Source of the DNA: Ramazzottius varieornatus
Lineage: Eukaryota > Tardigrada > Eutardigrada > Parachela > Ramazzottiidae
DNA: 64,000 nucleotides
Direction of reading: 5' to 3'
Assembly (NCBI GenBank): GCA_001949185.1
Contig: BDGG01000019.1
Span: 337,231-401,230 of the forward strand
Made by a program: the position numbers and the translations under genes. The notes beneath the pieces are model-generated. The model had not been told where the DNA came from. It worked only from the letters and a program-made list of their open reading frames with translations, and did not search any database. This document shows positions 56,208-64,000 of the stretch, in pieces; the stretch's first letter is position 1, and every line of letters begins with the position of its first letter.

Positions 56208-58459
56208 TCATTTGTCTCCATGGTTGATTTCGCTGACAGCTGCAGACTTCGTGAAAAGAAAGATCCCTCTTTTGAACCCTATAGAAGAAAACCAATGAAA
56301 GCTCCCGTCAAAATTCTCATAAAAAGTTCCATCAGTCTTTGAATGATATCAAGAAATCGATGCATCCAGAAAAAGATATATGACTGAAGACTCACCTGTT
56401 GCAACAGCTGTGTTTGAAGGAAGGTGAATGGTTTCACACGAGGAAAAGCCCACTTTATCGGACAGGAGGTAGGCGGAGAAGCTTTCCGGAAGGAATGTGA
56501 TGGCGTCGTATCCTGTCTTCATAGTGGGCTAAATCAGAAAGAGAAAAGCGTTGACATAAAATTCACGTCACGTAGGAAAAATCTGGAAGGTGGGAAAACG
56601 AACTGAGTCAGATCTTTTATAACAAACAGCGCACAGTTTCCTTGCTACTGACTGAAAGTGTACACCATCACGTGGCCCACGGCTTTATTAATATTTGAGA
56701 ACTGATGTCGCTTACCGTGAACTTTCCTTTGCTTCTTCCACTGCTATACGAGGACCATGCTTGCGGTTCGAGTATGAAACGTCCACCCGGTCGCAGATGC
56801 TTGAAGACGCGCTTAAAGAACATCTTTAGCCCGTCATCTCCCCAATTCAAGTGGACCCACTTTGTCACACTCAATGCCAAGATCGTATCGAACTCCTCCG
56901 TCTCTGCGTCGATATCCGTTTCTTCATTTGGGACGTAGTTGCACTACAAAGGCAAACCATCAACGATCGTACAAAAGAAAAGCACTTCGGACCTTGGTAA
57001 ACAGAGCCGCGACCGGATCATTTTTTCAAGTGACGCACGCTTCCAGTCTGTGTTGGTGAAAACATGCGTCACTTGAAAAAACGATGTCGTCGAGTTTGCT
57101 TGCCGAGCTCCCAAGTACTGAATACACCGCAACCGGGCAATAGAAACATGGAAAAACGGGCTTACCGTGAGGAAGGCAACATTGCAGGGAAATTCTCGAG
57201 GACCTTCCGACTGTGGATCGAAGACTGCGGGAGCCGCGATGGGCCCGTAGAGGATCGGCAACGACTTCGGGAATCCTTCCCGTTGACATATTTCTTCCGA
57301 CAGGTAATGTCGAATATTTCTCTTGGCTACGCGGATCAGTTCGCCGTCGATATCGATACCAATCATCATTCGGGGTTTCATGGCTTTCGTCAAGGCTAAC
57401 GTGAACTGCCCAGTGTTACACCCTACGTCCAAACAGTCCTTCCCTTCGAACCATTCGGGTCTCATCAGCGGATATCGTGGATCGGTGGCGACCTCGCGGT
57501 ACCCGTAGTAGCGATTATAGTTACCGAAACGAAACCTCTCCGCTTGCAGTTCGCTTTTACTGGGGACTCTTGTGCCGTCTTCGGTGTGTGTGGCTTTGTA
57601 ATGTTGGTATTGTGCGTTGAGCTGTAACGGGTCGTGACGATCGATCTTCTTGGGTGGTTCGATCAAGCGATCTTTACGGTGCTTTTGTCCCGTAGGACGT
57701 CGCCACGAACCGAAGGGTCGGAAACCGGAGAACCCATTGCGAGGAGGCTTGGTGTGGCCGTTAGACAATGGAGGTGGCGGGTTCGGGTCCAGGCCGAGCG
57801 GGTCGCGGACCAGTAAGGATTGCTGGTTACGCTTGTAGCTCATGTGGCGCTTCCAGCGTTCTTTCTCTTTTTCGGCGGAAGCGGGAGCGGGTGGATCTTG
57901 GACAGTGTCCTGCTCGATGGTCAAATGCGCCATTGCGGACGATGTCGACGGATGGCGGCTCCGCTTCCGCTTGGACGGCGACGCAAACGTAGACTTCATG
58001 TCGTCAGCAACTGTGACGTCATCACTCTCCATGGCATCAGCTGGCTTCTTTCGTTTCCGGTGGCTACCTTGGGATGTGGATGAATCGGACTGTTCCGCGG
58101 GAGTTTCCATCGAGGAAAGCTGGAAGGATAACCTGCAAAATCGGAAGAGAATGGGTAATATGTGAGGAATAAATAATCAAGGTTTGAAAATACCCAGGCA
58201 TCATCTGAAAGTCTGCCAATCTCGCAAGCAGAAATGCATCCACTCTGCTGAAATCGTTCACTGCTTTCAAACTTGCACGTTGGCTGTACAGGTCCGTGCC
58301 GTGCACTGGCGTGAAGTCTGACGCTTCGGACGCTTTCCCAAGCGGCACAGCCTTGGGTAAGTAGGGCGGACAATACGGTGTCTGCGTATTCGTATAACCG
58401 ATTAATTTCTCGTACGTTGGTCGGGGCGTTCTGTACGACCAACGCGTTAATGGAAGCAT
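56208..58459 (-). CDS. MEPCE: 7SK snRNA methylphosphate capping enzyme (Bin3 family)
   Basis: Minus-strand exons 58194-58459, 57166-58132, 56716-56943, 56396-56528, 56208-56278 join in phase (554 residues). A start at 58110 inside exon 2 would give 458. The enzyme methylates the gamma-phosphate of 7SK RNA in the nucleus and stays in the 7SK snRNP that holds P-TEFb. Visible: a basic N-terminal region with SHRKRKKP and [10 protein letters not shown] nuclear signals, the [13 protein letters not shown] entry motif of Bin3 domains, the SAM-binding site [15 protein letters not shown] with [15 protein letters not shown], then [46 protein letters not shown] and [12 protein letters not shown] at the end. 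The first exon joins in frame but its protein is not recognised; it may be an alternative start. Overlaps nothing; PGS1 begins divergently 152 bp away. Confidence 0.93.
56990..57110. repeat. palindromic AGTGGCGCA element
   Basis: CAAGTGACGCACGCTT and CATGCGTCACTTGAAAAAAC arms with GTAAACAGAGCC / TCGAGTTTGCTTGCC outer arms, in MEPCE intron 2. Confidence 0.85.
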
Positions 58460-58610
58460 CACACCCGTAAGTTATGCCTGGGCAGTGGGGGCAACATGGA
58501 TCTGCACCGGAAACAGCTGATCGAAATTATCTTCAACTTTTTGGACCAGGTCAAAAGCAGCTTGATTGTTCATCATTCTGGTGAGTCCGTCCTTTTCCTT
58601 CTCGTACTCC

Positions 58611-60789
58611 ATGTTCCGTCTCTCCGTAGGGTACCTTCGGAGCTTGAATGGACGGCAGATTGTCTTGCTGTCGACGCTGCAGAGCGCCGTGAAAACTGTT
58701 CCTTCAGCGACACCTCCTTCATTTCCCGGAATGGACAATACGCCGTCGGCCAAGCCATCCCAAGTCTTCCACTGGCTTGGTCGGTACGCACCCGCGTTCT
58801 GCCTCTGCGGATCTCAAGTCTCCATCCTTCACCACCCTTCCGACTTCTACGAATACCTCGTCAGCAGCTCGAAGCGATTCACCAAACGCGCTGTCCTGTC
58901 GGCGCTGTACCTTGGCACGGGCACGCAAGAAGAAACCCTCATCGCTGCACTACGTTCCCGCTGTGATGAACTACACGCATCCAACTCGTCTTTCAACGTC
59001 AGAGTCTTGCTGGACCATCAACGGGGCTCGAGAGGTGAGAAGAATTCGCGGACGATGCTGTTGCCGCTGTTGCGAGAGTACGAAAGACAGGTAAATGTGG
59101 CGCTGTTCCATACTCCCGATCTCCGCGGTGTGTGGAAGACGCATGTCCCCGAAAGATGGAATGAGATTGTCGGCCTGCTGCATATGAAAGTGGCGGTGTT
59201 TGACGATGATGTCCTGATTACCGGAGCTAACTTGAGCGACCAGTATTTCGTCAATAGACAGGATAGGTACGTGCTGATTAGGGATGCACCGGAGCTGGCC
59301 AACTTCTTCGAGAGCCTCGTGCAGGGTGTGTCGGACGTATCCTTCATGCTGACGCCGGAAGACGAGGTGAAACTGGCTTCTGAAGATTCTGCACATCCTT
59401 ACGAAGGTATTTTGAATGTCTCAACGTACCGGGTGGCGAAACTTCAAAAGCTTTTCTGTTTTCCAGTACTGTGCACAGTTGTATAAATAATTGTCAGCGG
59501 AATTTCGAAAGCGATCCTCGCTAATTTTTGTCGTGTTTCTACGGTTTATCTTCGCTAACATTAGTTGCTAGTTTCTCGACCACGGTACCGATCTCGGGTA
59601 ATTCTCCTTCTCGACAAGTTGCGTGATTTTGATTTTATCACCCGGATTGACTTCTGTTTACCGTAGGAGAAAGAGCCTTGTACGTAGAAGCAGCCAAAGA
59701 CACGGTCCGTCAGGCCTACGCGTTGTACCCCCCAACGCAGAAGTTCGCAGCCGGTCCCCAAGTTCCCCTTGAGAAAGCCGATACGTGGGTCTACCCTCTG
59801 TGCCAGATGCGGCAGTTCGACGTGAGGAAAGACGAGAAAGCAACGGAAGAAATCCTGTCGACGGTCCCGGAAGGTACCACGATTCACCTAGCTTCAGGTT
59901 ACTTCAACCTGACAAGATCCTATCGACAGCTTATCCTGAACCAAAAGCAGGCTTCTTACCATATTCTCATGGCTTCTCCCAAAGTAAGTGATGCAAACTA
60001 CTCCCAAACAGTTTAGGTTTCCGTCGACCAGAACTCGGAAGGTTTTGACGACATGGTTTTTCAGTGGCGCACACACTCAGCCAATGAGGCTGAATATGTG
60101 CGCCACTTCGGCAGATAATCTCGACCAGACCCTTTTTCGCAGTGGCGCACGTGTTCAGTGTCAGTCGCCGGATGCGTGCGTCGCTTGAAAAAATGATCTT
60201 GTGGACTTTGTTTGCCGAGTTCCACAATGTTCAAGAACTTCATCTGTGATTTCCACAAATTCAAAAGTAATAATTTCGATCTCGTAGGCGAATGGGTTCT
60301 TTAACGCAGAGGGCGCTTCCGGTCATGTTCCTGCCATGTACGTTCAGATAGCTCGTACGTTCTTCGACGCGATACACTCCGGTGCTCAGCAGCACCGGAT
60401 AAAGCTTTACGAGTACTACCGGGACAAGTGGACGTACCACGTCAAGGGTCTTTGGGCCACGCTGAAAGGCCAGAAGAACCCTTGTCTAACGTTAGTTGGA
60501 TCTCCGAATTTCGGTACGGAGTTTTAATTCTATCGATATTTTTTCTGTGAAAGTTTCCTGTAGGTCTTCCGTATGTTTGTGTGTAGGTTATCGCTCTGTG
60601 AACAGAGATATCGAAGCCCAGATCGCGGTCGTGACGGAGAATGTCGATCTTCAGAAGCGGCTAGCTGAAGAACGGGATCGGCTATACGAGAGCGGCGAAT
60701 TCCTAGCCGAAGAGACTTTCGCTCGAGAAGATCATGTGGTTCCCTGGACCGTCCGTCTTTCCTGGAGGTGGATCAAAAATTTCTTTTAG
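58611..60789 (+). CDS. PGS1: CDP-diacylglycerol-glycerol-3-phosphate 3-phosphatidyltransferase, mitochondrial
   Basis: Four exons join in phase: 58611-59406, 59667-59983, 60288-60513, 60587-60789 (513 residues; human about 556). It makes phosphatidylglycerophosphate, the committed step to cardiolipin in the inner mitochondrial membrane. It belongs to the phospholipase D superfamily: the first HKD site is HMKVAVFDDDVLITGANLSD, the second HVKGLWATLKGQ through LVGSPNFGYRSVNRDIEAQI. Also conserved are VSILHHPSDFYEYL, LYLGTGTQEETLIAALRSR and the extreme C-terminus WIKNFF. The N-terminus MFRLSVGYLRSLNGRQ is basic and hydroxylated with no acidic residue until well inside, fitting a mitochondrial signal. 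The frame is open a little upstream of this ATG but without another ATG. Confidence 0.96.
60040..60122. repeat. palindromic AGTGGCGCA element, first of a pair
   Basis: CAGTGGCGCACACAC and TGTGCGCCACTTCG arms in PGS1 intron 2. Confidence 0.8.
60123..60222. repeat. palindromic AGTGGCGCA element, second of a pair
   Basis: CAGTGGCGCACGTG and CGTGCGTCGCTTGAAAAAAT arms, ending CTTTGTTTGCCGAGTTCC. Confidence 0.8.
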
Positions 60790-61555
60790 GTACTTTCTTC
60801 TCCATTCTTTTTCAATTTTTTATCTTCACCGCAAACTCCAAATTAGTTCTCGCATTTTTCGTTCGAACTACGTGTTTTTATCCGAAAGGGGAAATCTTGA
60901 ATTTCAAACAGGAATTTTCGCAAAATCCTTCGCGCACATCTGGCTTGCAAACGGCTGACAGTTGTAAGTTGTAAAATGATGAATACTTCTCGGAAGAATT
61001 TACTTCTGCGTCAGCTCCAGCTGATGTGGAGAGAGCTATTATAGCCTTCGTAAAAGCAAATGTAGCCGACATGACAGAAGGGGGGAATGATGCTATGGGC
61101 GTCACCCATCGTTCCGTCGCTTTCCCTTCTGTTTACCATGCTCTTGCTTTCTAGCTTTCTTTATGTCCTTCCCCATACAGCCTTCATATCAAAGAGAGGT
61201 GCTGTATCGGTTTGGTTGTCTTCCTTTTGAGACTTTTCATCTTTTCCATGCCGTGTCACAGTTCCGTGGCCTTCTTCCCACACCTCCCACATCAACCAAC
61301 ACACTGAAGAATATCCCGAATTTTGCATGAATGTTTCTTTGTGTTGGATGATCGGCGATCTGGTATCGATGTTTCAGTTTGCCAGACACTGTGGAAGTTG
61401 CCTTTGTGAGTCATTTTTATTGGATTTGTGTATGCTCGATTAATCTGACAGCTTGTTGCGCTGTGGATTGCATACGCTCGCGTGCTTCAGATAAACACCG
61501 GAGAATATCTGTCAACTGTTTAGGTTTGCGCGAACCGCGATAATCGCTATCAATC
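60790..61555. other. intergenic between PGS1 and WLS
   Basis: No supported exon; contains the PGS1 3'-UTR and the WLS promoter side. No consensus poly(A) signal was seen directly after the PGS1 stop. Confidence 0.45.
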
Positions 61556-63936
61556 ATGGCGGCCTTCATTGATACTATGAGCACGAAAAAACTCGTGGCT
61601 TTCGGATTGTTACTTTTGGCACTGCAAATAGTTTTCTTCGTCATTGGAGGAACGATTGGTAAGCTCGAATATCACACGTGAATTAATTTTGAGTCCTAAT
61701 TTTTGGTGTATTTTTATAGCGCCTTCGCCGTCTAACGTTGCTTCGATACTCAGCACGAAATGTATCGACAACGATAAAGGCAAGATTGATCGGTGGTTTT
61801 ACCCACGAGGAAGCGATAAGAACAAGACATGCAAAGTCCTCCACGATCTCAACAGCCCGGATGCGGAGAGATACTCGGCCAACAACATTGTCTTCGCGGC
61901 ACAGTTTCCCCTGCCGAGAGACGGCTTCAACTTGACCATGTCCAGGTGGTTCCAGTACAGCTTGGGTGTACTCCATCCGGAAATATCTTACCAGGATAAT
62001 GGCGAAGAAGGTGAAAACTTGATCTCTGTCACTTGAGGAGTCTTGTTGATATTAGAGTAGTATCAACATTGTGGTCAATACGTAGAAAACCGTCAACACA
62101 GCCGGTTGCATCAACAAAAAATATACCAGAGGGTATCTTTAACGTCACAGTCGTTGCGCTGAAGTCTTTTTTGCAATGGTCAAAAGGATAATTATGTGGG
62201 CTTTGTCGTTGCTTCTTCTGGGTAACGTCTTGTGGTGGATTGCAGATTTCAAAACGGAACTCGAAATTCACGCAAGGATTGGCTATCGGAACCGCGAGGA
62301 CCCGGAAGATGCCTGGAAGGAAATTGACCGGTCGGTGGAGACACGCCAGCTTGATTGCAACATTGAAGAGGTACCTCGAACGCACATGACATCATCAGTC
62401 TTTTTATCATTAAGGCTTTCAGGAGCTGCCCAATTTATCGCCGAGCAGGAGCGAATCCTACAGCCCGGTGAGATAGAGGCAGCTTTTTCCTTCAGTTAAA
62501 TGAATACAGACCGATGAGACAGATGACCAGATGTAGTAGAGGGGTATTTGGTCTACAGGAATTGTAGATATGAATGACGTCATAGGGCGGCGCCCTTGAC
62601 ACCTGCCGCAACAATATGCAAAACATTTGACCCTCATCAGAAAATTCGGGAGCACAACTTTAGCATCGCGGTTTTCGCAGTAATCAGTGATTTTAGCCAG
62701 AAAGCTTATCTCATGACAGGGAGAAAAAATCCTCGATCTTTACTTTGAAAATATGGAAGAAAACTCTTTTCCAAACACGGTCTTTCGATGTTTTCAAACC
62801 GTTTCTTGTTTGGTCAGTCTATGTCTCATAGAATAGTCTTTCTAGCTGAAACCACACATCACTGCGAATTAGCGATGCAAAATCTATGCTCCTGGTCATT
62901 GGTCGAGAAGTCCGAGGCCAAGTATCATATTGGCCGGATCGATCTTGATGCGTTTTCGGAAGAACTCTAAATCGTTTCGCATACAGGTATCCAATGTTAT
63001 CCACTGATTTGTATTAAAACGGCGGAGTCCATACGGCCTGCACGCAGTATTTTGCCATCGTGGACAATATGTTTAAAATATTTTATGACGTGCCCTGCCT
63101 GCTTCGGCAGTCTTATTGTTTCATACAGCAGAAGAGATTCCATTTTTTCCCCGTATCCATCTTAAGTTGCTGTGTATTGTTGCAGAAGCACCAGGACTAC
63201 CTGTACAACTGCTCGCCCATGGCTCTCTACGAACTGGGCGGTGTCCACCACGACTTTTACCTCCTCAACCTCCGCCTACCCGTCACTTACTCCTCCGACG
63301 GTACACCTATCGGCAAGAACGTCAACCTGGGCAAGCTGCTCGACCTGTGGATCATCGAGATCCACCAGAATGGCGGCTACACACGGGTCTTCTGGTCCGT
63401 CAAGACCGTTTTCTTCCCACTGGTCCTGGCCGGCGTCGTGTGGTTCTGGCATCGTATCCAACAGCTGGCTCGGCCACCCAAGCTGATGGAAAAGATGCTC
63501 TTTACGTTGGGTTTAGGGCTGCTGCTGCTGGATACACCCATCGAGTGGTTCTCTCTGGGGTTCAACTTCCCGGCCATGCTGTTGTTGTCGGATATTCGTC
63601 AGGGACTGTTCTATACGATCTTGTTCGCATTTTGGATCATTTTCGCTGGCGAATATCAAATGGTACTCTTGTCTTTCGTGAAAGCTGGGCTAAGCAAATC
63701 ATATAAGTGGCGCATGTTTTCGTTGCCATTAGCTGGCACACTGCGCCACTCAATATAACAATCTTGTGCGTTTTGTTTGCCCAGCTCCTAAGTACTGCAA
63801 CGTTTCTCGAACTAGCTTTTTAACCTTGATCTTTGCAGGACGATGTAGCACGAGGGACCTTGTCGACATACTGGAAGCATCTGTCAGCTGTGGCAGCCTG
63901 CTGTATTTCACTGTTCGTTTTTGATATGTGTGAAAG
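61556..63936 (+). CDS. WLS: Wntless (Wnt ligand secretion mediator), 3' truncated by the window
   Basis: Five exons join in phase: 61556-61658, 61720-62010, 62246-62370, 63186-63662, 63839-63936 (364 codons plus two bases). WLS carries lipidated Wnts from Golgi to cell surface. The start [20 protein letters not shown] aligns with the family's first residues and holds transmembrane helix 1. A luminal Wnt-binding region follows ([31 protein letters not shown]), then helices with [50 protein letters not shown] and [10 protein letters not shown]. The rest of the membrane domain lies past 64000. The intron after 62370 is 815 bp and may hide a small exon, since the luminal region is a little short. 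Confidence 0.95.
61659..61719 (+). other. 61-bp intron of WLS
   Basis: GTAAGC donor and TTTTTATAG acceptor; close to the shortest intron seen here and a guide to the minimal intron size of this genome. Confidence 0.7.
63690..63785. repeat. palindromic AGTGGCGCA element
   Basis: TAAGTGGCGCATGTTTTCGT and CTGCGCCACTCAATATAAC arms, ending TTTTGTTTGCCCAGCTCC; WLS intron 4. Confidence 0.85.
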
Positions 63937-64000
63937 GTATAAACACATGTAGAAAAACACCGTATTACGAAAAATCCTCATGAGCCGTCATTTGTAGGGG

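Noticed and set aside
58472-58753. 93-codon minus-strand frame as a separate gene
   Set aside because: Its upper half is the complement of PGS1 coding exon 1; only the 46-codon part below 58612 is possible and is listed as a finding.

Overview
This window looks like nuclear DNA of a bilaterian animal. Nearly every gene is split by short GT-AG introns (about 50-500 bp), and the gene set is animal (Wntless, CEP290, p85 PI3-kinase regulator, rhophilin, an LDLa/SRCR/MAM protease homolog). A compact ecdysozoan such as a tardigrade would fit, but the sequence alone does not fix the species. Exons were assembled by hand by matching conserved protein segments to splice sites and checking that reading phases join; for most genes the phases close perfectly over the whole coding region.

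Layout. 1-2439 (+): 3' part of rhophilin. 2795-4654 (-): ribosomal protein P0. 5412-7700 (+): a protein with duplicated CENP-B/pogo-type DNA-binding domains. 8618-9175 (+): an intronless bacterial-type SleB cell-wall hydrolase, the best horizontal-transfer candidate. 9765-15097 (-): PI3-kinase p85-like regulatory subunit. 15.1-22.0 kb: gene-poor, repeat-bearing. 22.04-25.07 kb: an almost complete PIF/Harbinger transposon with a DDE transposase and an opposing Myb-like accessory gene that carries an in-frame stop. 25.7-27.2 kb (+): TIPRL. 27.5-29.4 kb (-): unrecognised protein. 29.8-33.5 kb (+): threonyl-tRNA synthetase. 34.2-36.9 kb (-): ITPK1. 38.0-39.5 kb (-): a protein of five tandem ubiquitin-like folds, with a frameshift. 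40.0-48.0 kb (+): CEP290 (25 exons). 49.3-55.5 kb (-): secreted LDLa/SRCR protease homolog that has lost its catalytic residues. 56.2-58.5 kb (-): MEPCE/Bin3 7SK methyltransferase. 58.6-60.8 kb (+): phosphatidylglycerophosphate synthase PGS1. 61.6 kb to the window end (+): Wntless, 3' truncated.

The strongest repeat signal is a short palindromic element (arms AGTGGCGCA / TGCGCCACT) found over 20 times, mostly in introns and often as side-by-side pairs. Other mobile DNA includes two identical 532-bp elements 8.8 kb apart, foldback elements, and TATCGA-rich repeats. The genes are mainly unrelated housekeeping and signalling genes; no operon-like system is evident. Phosphoinositide/inositol signalling (p85, ITPK1) and TOR/PP2A signalling (TIPRL) lie near one another, but nothing shows that this is functional.
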